Notes: generated from the sequence alone by a model not told the origin. A DNA stretch of 11,017 nt from Actinomycetes bacterium (GCA_023403475.1 JAEYEL010000070.1:1-11017); one strand, 5' to 3'; shown: positions 1 through 5,905, counted from the stretch's first letter. Made by a program: numbers and translations.

Positions 1-110
1 TAAGCGAAGGGCAGGCAACGGCCACGTTCACCGTCGTGGACATGGACAGGCACCGCATCGACAAGATAAGCCTTATGCTCGAGCATGCCCCCGAGGAAGA
101 AGATCGCTAG
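1..110 (+). CDS. 3' end of an unidentified protein
   Basis: Reading from base 3 there is an open frame of 35 codons ending in TAG at 108-110; the start lies outside the window. The visible C-terminus contains TATFTVVDMDRHRIDKISLM and ends in an acidic tail, APEEEDR. It reads like real protein (mixed hydrophobic strand, then a charged helix) with high-GC codon use, but is too short to assign a family. It converges on the amidohydrolase gene, and the two stop codons share the bases CTAG at 107-110, so there is no intergenic space and no room for a separate terminator. Confidence 0.6.
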   Translation, partial: SEGQATATFTVVDMDRHRIDKISLMLEHAPEEEDR

Positions 111-898
111 GAAACCTTCATTCCCAAGAAGCGCTCAGCGTTGTGCCAGGTCAGGTCGGCCAGCTCTTTTTCGGTGAAGTCGAGGGCGGCGAAGTCGGCA
201 TATTCCTTGGCGGGATCCCACATGGGGAAGTCGGATCCGAACATATCGCGCTCGGTGCCGTAGATGCGCACGAGTTCCTGCGTGCGGCGGGCGCCGAGGA
301 ACGCGCGTGAGCTCGACATGTCCAGAAAGCAGTTCTCGTTTTCCAGGTACTCCACCGCCAAGTCGAAGATGGACCAGCCGCCGAAGTGGGCGGCATCCAC
401 CACGAGGTTGGGAAAGGCATGCAGGATCTTCTTCAGACGACGGGGGTGCGAATAGTCGTAGCGGTAGTCTCCCGTGTGCACGATGAGCGGCAGACGCCCC
501 TCGATGATTTCGTAGATGCGCAAAAGGCGCGGGTCGTCCATGTTGACATGCTGTGTGTCGGGGTGCAGCTTCAGGCCTTTGAGACCAAGGCTTATGGCCC
601 GCTCTATTTCCGCTTCCGGATCGGGATAGTCCTGATGCAGAGTGGCAAACCCGATGAACTCGGGATGTTCACGGCATTGCTCGGCTATGAAGTCGTTGAT
701 ATGCTGCACGTTGGAAGGTTTGGTCGCTACGGAATGCACGACGAAGTGGGTGATGGGAGACGCGGCGGTGGAGCTGAGCAGCTTGTCTACCGAACCTCCC
801 TCGAACATATCGACGTTGTAGAATTCCCCAACGCTTCGAGCTGCGCGAATCGCTATTTTATCAGGGTAGATGTGTGCGTGGATATCAATGACCGTCAT
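107..898 (-). CDS. Amidohydrolase-family metal-dependent hydrolase (TIM barrel)
   Basis: A 263-residue cytoplasmic protein of the amidohydrolase 2 type (PF04909-like), a family that hydrolyses or decarboxylates small carboxylated or cyclic substrates with a divalent metal. The metal-binding landmarks appear in order: H7-x-H9 in DIHAHIYPDK after the first strand, K110 and H112 in LKGLKLHPD, H141 in LIVHTGDYR, H171 in VDAAHFGGW, and the catalytic Asp D223 in MFGSDFPMW. The C-terminal NAERFLGM is typical of the family, and the length is normal for a compact member. The ATG at 896-898 has a moderate AAAGG motif about 11 bases upstream. It is the downstream gene of an XRE regulator on the same strand with a 190-bp gap. 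The substrate cannot be read from sequence; 2-pyrone-4,6-dicarboxylate or ACMSD-like chemistry is possible but unproven. Confidence 0.9.
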   Translation of the reverse strand: MTVIDIHAHIYPDKIAIRAARSVGEFYNVDMFEGGSVDKLLSSTAASPITHFVVHSVATKPSNVQHINDFIAEQCREHPEFIGFATLHQDYPDPEAEIERAISLGLKGLKLHPDTQHVNMDDPRLLRIYEIIEGRLPLIVHTGDYRYDYSHPRRLKKILHAFPNLVVDAAHFGGWSIFDLAVEYLENENCFLDMSSSRAFLGARRTQELVRIYGTERDMFGSDFPMWDPAKEYADFAALDFTEKELADLTWHNAERFLGMKVS

Positions 899-921
899 TG
901 CTTTCGCTGCCTTTCCAAATG

Positions 922-946
922 CGAGGCGCGCTCAACGTGCGCCTCG
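922..946. other. GC-rich hairpin between the XRE regulator and the amidohydrolase
   Basis: CGAGGCGC (922-929) pairs exactly with GCGCCTCG (939-946). Two further inner pairs (one a G-U wobble) leave the five-base loop TCAAC. It lies 24 bases upstream of the amidohydrolase start, on the transcript that would read through from the XRE gene. No T tract follows on the minus strand, so it is not a standard terminator there; it could be a leader structure or an operator. Confidence 0.45.
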
Positions 947-1059
947 GTACTATTTTGCTACGCATTGTAGTACAAAGGCGCACGCCGCATGGCTTCATTG
1001 CAGGCAGAAACACGACGATGTCATGTACCGCACATGCGAAGGACATCGAAAGACTACGG

Positions 1060-1075
1060 GAAAAAGCGCTGCGCT
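1060..1075 (-). terminator. Weak candidate terminator after the XRE gene
   Basis: Read on the minus strand, 13 bases after the XRE stop there is AGCGCAGCGCT followed directly by a run of T (plus-strand bases 1061-1064 are all A). The stem is only four pairs with a three-base loop, so termination would be weak at best. Confidence 0.25.
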
Positions 1076-1088
1076 AATCCTTTCCCTG

Positions 1089-1592
1089 CTAGCTATGGTT
1101 GTAGGTGCGCTTGCGCGCGTGCTCGGCAAGGAAGTTGACCACGTCGCCTTTTGTACGATGGTATTCGTGCGCTAGGTTTTCCCTCCGACAGCCGTTGGCG
1201 ATAAGCGCGCACAGTATCTGCACGGTAAGGTCGATGTTCTCAACTTCCACGCGCTGCATCATAACGCTTTCCGGTGTGCAGGTGCAAAGCCCATAAAGCT
1301 CGCTGATCGTCTCGTCGTCTTCGGGCGCTCGCTGCTGCATGCTTTCGGCGCATTCCATTTGATGCTTGATTATGTCGTCGCTTTCGTATTCGACGAAAAG
1401 CAGAGCGGGGTTGATGCCGAGCGCTACGGCAATGCGCTCGGCGTTTTTGATGCTGATGTTGATGCGCTTCTGCTCGATGCCTCCAATGTAGGTGCGATGC
1501 AGGCCGCTTCGTTCGGCCAATCCTTCTTGGGTAAGGCCTGCTGCTTTGCGATACCGCCGCATATTACCCGCAAATACACTCTGGATGCTCAT
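1089..1592 (-). CDS. XRE-family helix-turn-helix transcriptional regulator
   Basis: A 167-residue regulator with a Cro/C1-type HTH at about residues 8-68 (RRYRKAAGLTQEGLAERSGL, then the recognition segment HRTYIGGIEQKR), followed by an unassigned C-terminal region of about 95 residues. I chose the ATG at 1590-1592 over the one nine codons upstream (1619): a strong GAAGGAG ribosome site at 1599-1605 sits six bases before the chosen ATG, while the upstream ATG has none. The C-terminal half contains several cysteines, including a C-T-C pair in ELYGLCTCTPESV, and two helical stretches; I do not recognise its ligand. It is on the same strand as the amidohydrolase and may control it or itself. The stop is TAG (1089-1091). 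Confidence 0.85.
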   Translation of the reverse strand: MSIQSVFAGNMRRYRKAAGLTQEGLAERSGLHRTYIGGIEQKRINISIKNAERIAVALGINPALLFVEYESDDIIKHQMECAESMQQRAPEDDETISELYGLCTCTPESVMMQRVEVENIDLTVQILCALIANGCRRENLAHEYHRTKGDVVNFLAEHARKRTYNHS

Positions 1593-2345
1593 AAGCTTCT
1601 CCTTCAGATGGGTCGACATTAGAATAAATACCCAAATTGAAGATTTCCATCTACAGTTAATAAATAGCGTATTTCAAGGAAAACTATAGGAAGAAAAGGT
1701 GAAAGGATCAATTAGACATTCGTTTGAAATGATATACGAATATAGCATTACATGCGTTGATCAGAGAATGCCGCACATAAACTTAGGGGAGGGTTGGAAA
1801 CAATTGCCGCAAATAAAGTGTAATAAAATACGAAAAGCCAGTGTTGGCGGTACGGAAAACGCCCGTGTTCCCGTTCTCGCTTGCAGTGAAAAATGTGCAT
1901 CTATTACACTCTGCAAATAGCAGACGGGCGCAGTCACTTCTCATTCTGAGGCTAGAGTTGAGAGAATGCGGGGGAAAGAGAATGGCGGCTCGCGTTTCGG
2001 AAACTTTATAATACCAGATGGAATGCTTTTTCTCATAGGATGCCATAAACAGGTGGCATAGCAGAGGCCTCGTGAAAATTCAGTAAGCTGTTTTCGCACG
2101 AAAACGGCGGCTGAAAAAAGTCGCTCACACCAAGTGCCGAAAAAAAGTAGCATTTACTTCGATAATGTGATGAAATAACTAATATTTTTTGCTGACGCGG
2201 AGATGTTTTGAAGAATTAGTGATGAAATAACTCAACTTTACTTTGCCGAAGCAGGGGCTGGAATGAACGCACGAACGGCGACGCTGCCCACGATTGTCTG
2301 CGTGAACAACGTCGCCGCCCATGACAGAGCCACTTTCTTGTTGGG
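1593..2345. other. 753-bp intergenic stretch, AT-rich, no convincing gene
   Basis: Markedly more AT-rich than its flanks between about 1620 and 2260. Short open frames exist on both strands (for example GTG at 1699 to a stop at 1920 on plus), but none has a convincing start, codon bias or family motif. It should hold the XRE promoter; TATTCT-like hexamers occur just upstream of 1619 on the minus strand but without a clear -35. An inverted repeat CGGCGACG (2276-2283) / CGTCGCCG (2310-2317) lies downstream of the rubrerythrin stop without a T tract. A 14-bp direct repeat is listed separately. Confidence 0.6.
2167..2232. repeat. 14-bp direct repeat pair
   Basis: GTGATGAAATAACT occurs identically at 2167-2180 and 2219-2232, 52 bp apart start to start. 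The inner copy edges also form an inverted ACTAAT/ATTAGT pair (2178-2183 and 2215-2220). It lies downstream of rubrerythrin in the AT-rich stretch. It could be a protein-binding pair or a scar of a small duplication or excision; no gene lies between the copies. Confidence 0.6.
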
Positions 2346-2960
2346 CTAGAACTCTTTGAAGGATGACTTCGGGCAGAAGCAGATGGGGCACTTCTCGAAA
2401 TCGTCGCCCTTGTGGATGTAGCCGCACATCGGGCACAGGAAGAACTTGTCGTCGTCGGGGGCATCGATGTTGTTGTATGCTTCCAAGTAGCATTCGGCAT
2501 GCACGGCCTCGGCCAGCTTCGCGCGCGTGAACACCTGCACGGCCTTCGTATCGCCCTCTTCTTGAGCCTTCTTGATGAAGGACGGGTACATGTCGGAGGT
2601 CTCATAGATCTCGCCGCAGGCGCTGGCGATGAGATTCACGTCGGACGTGTACGGTGCAGGGGCTTCCGCCGTAGGCTTTTCGTAGTCGGGATCCATTGCG
2701 GAAACAAGGCCGTACTCAAGGCCGATATGGATCTGCTCGGCGGCGGAAGTGGCCTCGAACAAGCGCGATAGTTGGTCATACCCCTGTTCCTTGGCGGCTT
2801 TCGCGAATGCAGCGTACTTGGCGGATGCGCCGGTCTCGCCGGCAATGGCGGCTTTCAGGTTCTCAAGCGTGGTGCCTACAGCGGTCGTGCTTTCGGGCAT
2901 GACGTTGAAGTTGGTGGAATTTTCAGGCATGGGGCGCTCTTCGCGTACTTTCAAAGTCAT
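2346..2960 (-). CDS. rbr: Rubrerythrin (diiron peroxidase with C-terminal rubredoxin domain)
   Basis: A 204-residue cytoplasmic rubrerythrin, which reduces hydrogen peroxide with electrons passed through its rubredoxin domain; typical of oxidative defence in anaerobes. The four-helix diiron domain spans about residues 30-162, with ligands visible as E42 (AIAGETGAS), E75 and H78 (SAAEQIHIGLE), E117-E120 (GEIYE) and E151/H154 (LAEAVHAECY). The rubredoxin-like zinc/iron knuckles are C176-PM-C179 and C191-PI-C194. An additional cysteine, C196, follows in CPICFCPKS. A roughly 30-residue N-terminal extension, unusually Met- and Thr-rich, precedes the first helix. Met1 is preferred over the internal Met11 because AAAAGGAG sits eight bases upstream of Met1. 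The gene is monocistronic in appearance, with its own promoter and a perfect palindrome at the transcription start (see those entries). Confidence 0.95.
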   Translation of the reverse strand: MTLKVREERPMPENSTNFNVMPESTTAVGTTLENLKAAIAGETGASAKYAAFAKAAKEQGYDQLSRLFEATSAAEQIHIGLEYGLVSAMDPDYEKPTAEAPAPYTSDVNLIASACGEIYETSDMYPSFIKKAQEEGDTKAVQVFTRAKLAEAVHAECYLEAYNNIDAPDDDKFFLCPMCGYIHKGDDFEKCPICFCPKSSFKEF

Positions 2961-3003
2961 AATTGCAGCTCCTTTTGTTCTCGTCTTGAACCGTTGTGTT
3001 GCT

Positions 3004-3028
3004 CTTATTGAGAATCCATCTCAATAAG
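3004..3028. promoter_or_regulatory. Perfect 10-5-10 palindrome, Fur/PerR-like operator of rubrerythrin
   Basis: CTTATTGAGA (3004-3013) and TCTCAATAAG (3019-3028) are exact reverse complements around the five bases ATCCA. The core TGAGAAT-C-CATCTCA follows the 7-1-7 layout of Fur-family boxes (TGATAATnATTATCA), with changes at a few positions. It begins three bases downstream of the -10 box, so a bound repressor would block initiation. Fur, PerR or another metal/peroxide sensor would all make sense for rubrerythrin; which one cannot be told from the sequence. Confidence 0.75.
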
Positions 3029-3031
3029 GAA

Positions 3032-3060
3032 ATAGTACCCTGCCCGTTGGGGGAGTGCAA
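3032..3060 (-). promoter_or_regulatory. Sigma-70-type promoter of rubrerythrin
   Basis: On the minus strand, TTGCAC (3055-3060) is followed after exactly 17 bp by TACTAT (3032-3037). The predicted start falls inside the palindrome at 3004-3028, about 60 bases before the rubrerythrin ATG. Confidence 0.75.
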
Positions 3061-3108
3061 GAAGATAATCAAGATGGTTGCCGTATTCTCACAACCTTCA
3101 CAACGTAT

Positions 3109-3290
3109 CAGACTCGCCTAGCTTGCCCAAGGCCAGACTCGCCTAACAGCCCAAGCTCGCCTAGCAGCCAAGCCTGCCTTGCGGCCAAACCCATTTCGCA
3201 GCGAAGCTCGCCTTGCGGCCAAGCTTCGCAGCCCAAGCTCGCCTTGCGGCCAAGCTTCGCAGCCCAAGCTCGCCTAGCAGCCAAGCTTGT
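3109..3290. repeat. Modular tandem repeat (17-bp and 14-bp units, 31-bp period)
   Basis: Two exact 31-bp copies lie at 3204-3234 and 3235-3265, each made of a 17-bp module beginning AAGCTCGCCTTGCGGCC and a 14-bp module AAGCTTCGCAGCCC. Degenerate modules continue on both sides: AAGCTCGCCTAGCAGCC at 3152-3168 and again from 3266, AAGCCTGCCTTGCGGCC between, and an earlier pair of CAGACTCGCCTA at 3109-3120 and 3134-3145. There are no unique spacers of constant size, so it is not CRISPR. Open frames across it translate to low-complexity Leu/Gly/Ala/Trp strings and are not credible genes. It lies just upstream of a parS-like site. Confidence 0.85.
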
Positions 3291-3343
3291 CTCTCTTCCC
3301 AAAAAACGATCCCGGCAATGCCAACGAGAGTTTTTGCCCGAAA

Positions 3344-3359
3344 TGCTTCACGTGAAACA
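3344..3359. promoter_or_regulatory. parS: parS-like ParB-binding site
   Basis: TGCTTCACGTGAAACA matches the bacterial chromosomal parS palindrome TGTTTCACGTGAAACA at 15 of 16 positions; the only change is C for T at position 3. parS sites recruit ParB/Spo0J and are normally clustered close to the replication origin. It is intergenic, 54 bp beyond the tandem repeat and 92 bp before a consensus DnaA box. I find no second such site here and no parA/parB genes. Confidence 0.75.
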
Positions 3360-3451
3360 TTTGTTACCGCTCTTCCCGCGAGCAGTTTTGGCAACGCCAA
3401 CGCGGCGCAACGGTGAAGAATACGCGCGGATGCTGGCGGATGCTGGCGCGT

Positions 3452-3460
3452 TGTGGATAA
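3452..3460 (-). promoter_or_regulatory. Consensus DnaA box
   Basis: TGTGGATAA on plus is TTATCCACA on minus, the exact high-affinity DnaA 9-mer. It is single: I see no cluster and no adjacent AT-rich unwinding region, and dnaA/dnaN are absent, so this is not by itself an origin. Its closeness to the parS-like site makes it more notable than an isolated match. Confidence 0.5.
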
Positions 3461-3468
3461 TGGAAGGC

Positions 3469-3524
3469 GAACAGAAGAACAGAAGAACGGAAGAGCGGAA
3501 GAGCGGAAGAGCGGAAGAGCGGAA
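3469..3524. repeat. 8-bp tandem array, seven units
   Basis: Seven consecutive 8-bp units: GAACAGAA twice, GAACGGAA once, then GAGCGGAA four times. The strand is almost wholly purine. Just upstream a 10-bp unit (GCGGATGCTG) is repeated about 2.3 times near 3427-3449. The array lies 160 bp before the aminopeptidase start, and its period is not a multiple of three, so length changes by slippage would shift any frame running through it. Confidence 0.85.
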
Positions 3525-3683
3525 GACGGCTCGACTTTTCGTTTTTGCTCCGTGCAAAGGGAAGTTGTCGAGAGTGTTGCGAAAATCTTTGCGCACGCCT
3601 CGGCCTTCGTCTCCTTGAGCGTGGTCTCATGCAAGAGGGCGTTGCCGAGAGCGCTGCGGAAAGCGGTTGATGAAAGGATGCAT

Positions 3684-5264
3684 ATGGAACGCGATGTGGC
3701 ATGGAAGAAGTACGATGAACAGGACTTGGGCAAGCTTGAGGAGATTGCGGCAAGCTATATAGACTTCATTTCGGAGAACAAGACCGAGCGGGAATGTGCA
3801 GCGGCGGCTATTGCCATGGCCGAAAAGCGGGGCTATGCGTCGCTGGCGGAAGCGGTGAGCGAAGGCCGCGCGCTCAAGCCGGGCGACAAGGTGTGGGCGC
3901 AAACGCATGGCAAGTCGCTCATGCTGGTGCAGCTGGGAAAGCGCCCGCTCGTAGAAGGCATGAACATTCTGGGTGCGCACATAGACTCGCCGCGCCTTGA
4001 CCTTAAGCAGAACCCGCTTTACGAGGCGAACGACTTCGCGCTGCTCGACACGCACTACTACGGCGGCATCAAACACTACCAATGGGTCACTCTGCCGCTT
4101 GCGCTGCACGGCGTGGTGGCGAAAACCGACGGCACGGTGATAAACGTGCGCGTGGGCGAAGATGCGGGAGACCCGGTGTTCTGCGTGACCGACCTGCTTA
4201 TCCATTTGGCGAACGAGCAGATGGACAAGAAGGCCGCGAAAGTGGTGGAAGGGGAAGCCCTTGACCTTTTGGTGGGAAATCGACCTTTGGTTGCAACCCG
4301 CGAGTCTACCGCCGGTGATTCAACCTGCGAGTCCGCTTCCGATATTGGCAGTGCCCAGTCGCTCGAACAGTCCTGTTCGCACGGACAGTCCGCAGGACTG
4401 TCCGCCTCGTGCGGAACTCGCTTAATGGGCGCTACCGATATCGGAAGCTTGCCGGATGATAGCGGATTCCAAAAGGCCGGCAACCCCAAGGAACCCAAGG
4501 AACCGGTCAAGGAGTTTGCGCTCAAGCTGTTGGAAGAGAAGTACGGTATTGCGGAGGAGGACTTCCTTTCGGCCGAACTTGAGGTGGTACCGGCGGGGCG
4601 GGCGCGTGATCTGGGGTTTGACCGCAGCATGGTCATAGGATACGGGCAGGACGATCGTGTGTGCGCCTTCACGTCGCTTATGGCCCAGTTGGCGGTGGCC
4701 GACGAGATGCTGACGAAGACCGGCGTGTGCGTGCTGGTTGACAAGGAGGAAATAGGCAGCGTGGGCGCCACGGGCATGGCCTCGCAGTTCTTCGAGAACA
4801 CCATTGCCGAAATCATGGAGTTGGCAGGCGAAGGCGGCATGCTGCCGCTGCGTCGCGCGTTGAGCGCTTCGAGCATGCTTTCCTCCGACGTTTCGGCAGG
4901 CTTCGACCCTGCCTACGCGAGCGTGTTCGAGGCGAAGAATTCCGCGTATCTGGGGCGCGGCCTTGTGTTCAACAAGTACACGGGTGCGCGCGGGAAGAGC
5001 GGCAGCAACGATGCCAGCGCCGAGTACGTGGCGCGCATTCGCCGCGTCATGGACGATGCGGGCGTGTCGTTTCAGACCGCCGAACTGGGCAAAGTGGATG
5101 CCGGCGGCGGCGGGACCATCGCGTACATTCCCGCGAAGTACGGCATGGACGTCATCGACTCGGGCGTGGCCGTGCTTTCCATGCACGCCCCGTGGGAGGT
5201 GACCAGCAAAGCCGACATCTACGAGGCCAGGCGTGGCTACGAAGCGTTTTTGCGCGAGGCGTAG
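3684..5264 (+). CDS. M18-family zinc aminopeptidase
   Basis: A 526-residue cytosolic metallo-aminopeptidase of family M18 (ApeB / aspartyl-aminopeptidase type), which removes N-terminal residues from peptides using two zinc ions. The family landmarks are present: H99 and D101 in LGAHIDSPRLD, the DDRV segment with D324 in GYGQDDRVCAF, E355-E356 in LVDKEEIGS, D402 in SSDVSAGFDP and H501 in LSMHAPWE. SAELEVVPA and the KSGSND loop are also typical. The frame stays open back to 3453 through an 8-bp repeat array, but the ATG at 3684 is the better start: GAAAGG ends six bases before it and family homology begins there (an in-frame ATG at 3678 overlaps that site). It is longer than usual bacterial members (about 430-480) because of extra residues around 204-275, which include a palindromic insertion (see 4335-4448) between LVGNRPL and the VKEFALKLLEEKYGI helix. 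All catalytic residues are intact, so it is likely active. Confidence 0.93.
   Translation: MERDVAWKKYDEQDLGKLEEIAASYIDFISENKTERECAAAAIAMAEKRGYASLAEAVSEGRALKPGDKVWAQTHGKSLMLVQLGKRPLVEGMNILGAHIDSPRLDLKQNPLYEANDFALLDTHYYGGIKHYQWVTLPLALHGVVAKTDGTVINVRVGEDAGDPVFCVTDLLIHLANEQMDKKAAKVVEGEALDLLVGNRPLVATRESTAGDSTCESASDIGSAQSLEQSCSHGQSAGLSASCGTRLMGATDIGSLPDDSGFQKAGNPKEPKEPVKEFALKLLEEKYGIAEEDFLSAELEVVPAGRARDLGFDRSMVIGYGQDDRVCAFTSLMAQLAVADEMLTKTGVCVLVDKEEIGSVGATGMASQFFENTIAEIMELAGEGGMLPLRRALSASSMLSSDVSAGFDPAYASVFEAKNSAYLGRGLVFNKYTGARGKSGSNDASAEYVARIRRVMDDAGVSFQTAELGKVDAGGGGTIAYIPAKYGMDVIDSGVAVLSMHAPWEVTSKADIYEARRGYEAFLREA
4335..4448 (+). repeat. 114-bp palindromic element inserted in frame in the aminopeptidase gene
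   Basis: The ends are 23-bp arms, 4335-4357 and 4426-4448, that are inverted copies matching at 20 of 23 bases; each contains a CCGATAT(T/C)GG core. Inside are two perfect hairpins: CGAACAG/CTGTTCG (4364-4379, two-base loop) and CGGACAGTCC/GGACTGTCCG (4382-4404, loop GCA), the latter extended outwards by CGCAC/GTGCG. The element is exactly 38 codons, in phase with the gene, without a stop, and encodes residues 218-255. Because of the symmetry both arms encode the same motif, A-(S/T)-D-I-G-S. The encoded segment is rich in Ser, Gly, Cys and Ala and sits where M18 enzymes have a variable loop. This resembles Rickettsia palindromic elements in behaviour, though not in sequence as far as I can tell. 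Confidence 0.7.
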
Positions 5265-5277
5265 TTTTGCTGGGCAT

Positions 5278-5307
5278 GTGGGCGCAAGTTACATGACGCG
5301 CGCCCAC
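5278..5307. terminator. Hairpin just after the aminopeptidase gene, possible terminator
   Basis: GTGGGCGC (5278-5285) pairs exactly with GCGCCCAC (5300-5307) around a 14-base loop, 13 bases after the aminopeptidase stop. No T tract follows on plus, so intrinsic termination is not assured; position is the main argument. Confidence 0.4.
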
Positions 5308-5449
5308 GCCGGTCCTCCAGTCGCCCTGCTTGCTGCTTGGGAGATTCAGCAGATAGAATCGGTCGTAGGGATTGCTCCCATGTACCTTTAGGGGCTGAAT
5401 GAATAACCCGATCGTTTGAGCATCTGCTCATGGCGACGGACTGCTTTAT
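5290..5449 (-). pseudogene. Out-of-frame coding trace next to the ATPase remnant
   Basis: Continuing on the minus strand after the recognisable ATPase part, two frames carry protein-like sequence in series: AVRRHEQMLKRSGYSFSP (from 5444) and then, shifted, PLKVHGSNPYDRFYLLNLPS (from about 5394), running towards 5290. The second string looks like real protein rather than noise, and the join at 5390-5400 suggests a frameshift. I do not recognise the family; it may be the decayed end of another gene fused to the ATPase remnant by deletion. Confidence 0.35.
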
Positions 5450-5898
5450 TTGGGCGCGTCGCAGAAACGAGACGGTTTTGTCGTTCAGGATGCTCGAAAC
5501 CTCGTTGGGAAGGTCTGCCATGAGTAGAGCGACTCTGCGTCCTTCACGGACGAAATGTTGGTACACGGCTGCAAGTTGAATCATCTCGTCCAGTCGAGAG
5601 TCAAGCTCGTCAACGGAAATGAGCAGGCCGGTGCCCGTTTGCTCGAGGGTGTCGAGGATATCGTCCATGCGGGAACGCTTACCGCAATCCAGTCCCGTTC
5701 AATGGCCTTTTCGGAAACGAGTGACAACATAGTGGTTTCCCCGTGCCCCTTGCCTCTGAAAAGATAGTGGTGAGTTCAGGGCGCCGTCGTTCGCTTTCGA
5801 GCGCACGGGTCAAGTCGGCCATTATTTGCTCACGGCCGGCCATGCAGGTAGGAATTTCGCCAAAGGGGGGAGTGAATGGGTTTTTCAACAACGCTCAT
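5450..5898 (-). pseudogene. Decayed AAA-type ATPase (Coriobacteriia NPFTPxFGEIP family)
   Basis: The original start is probably the ATG at 5896-5898, preceded by an AGAGG ribosome site. The coding frame is already broken within six codons: the recognisable start LKNPFTPPFGEIPTCMAGRE is in another frame, running from 5891. The Walker A region reads ARGTGKP then gibberish; adding one A to the run at the lysine codon restores a frame reading TTMLSLVSEKAIERDWIAVS, so a one-base deletion sits in the P-loop. A further break near 5668 joins this to DDILDTLEQTGTGLLISVDE, which has the Walker B-like strand, LDEMIQLAAVYQHFVREGRR and SFLRRAQ, ending at 5450. The middle of the protein (about 60-100 residues in relatives, by recollection) is missing, as is the C-terminal winged-helix part. 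This is a multiply mutated, non-functional copy. Intact relatives are common and often multicopy in this class; their role is poorly defined. Confidence 0.75.
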
Positions 5899-5905
5899 GG
5901 TGACC

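Noticed and set aside
1699..1920. 73-codon GTG-start frame on plus
   Set aside because: A purine-rich stretch precedes it, but composition follows the AT-rich background and no motif is visible.
3109..3290. CRISPR array
   Set aside because: The repeats are contiguous with no unique spacers, and there are no cas genes.
3344..3524. Complete replication origin (oriC)
   Set aside because: Only one DnaA box, no AT-rich unwinding element and no dnaA, dnaN, rpmH or gid genes; I claim only an origin-proximal signal.
3453..3683. Upstream extension of the aminopeptidase frame
   Set aside because: It translates a tandem array and low-complexity Arg/Glu sequence, has no ribosome site at 3453, and M18 homology begins at the ATG at 3684, which has a good ribosome site.
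4076..5186. Long minus-strand open frames opposite the aminopeptidase
   Set aside because: Shadows of the real gene, rich in Ser/Arg or His/Ala, without family motifs.
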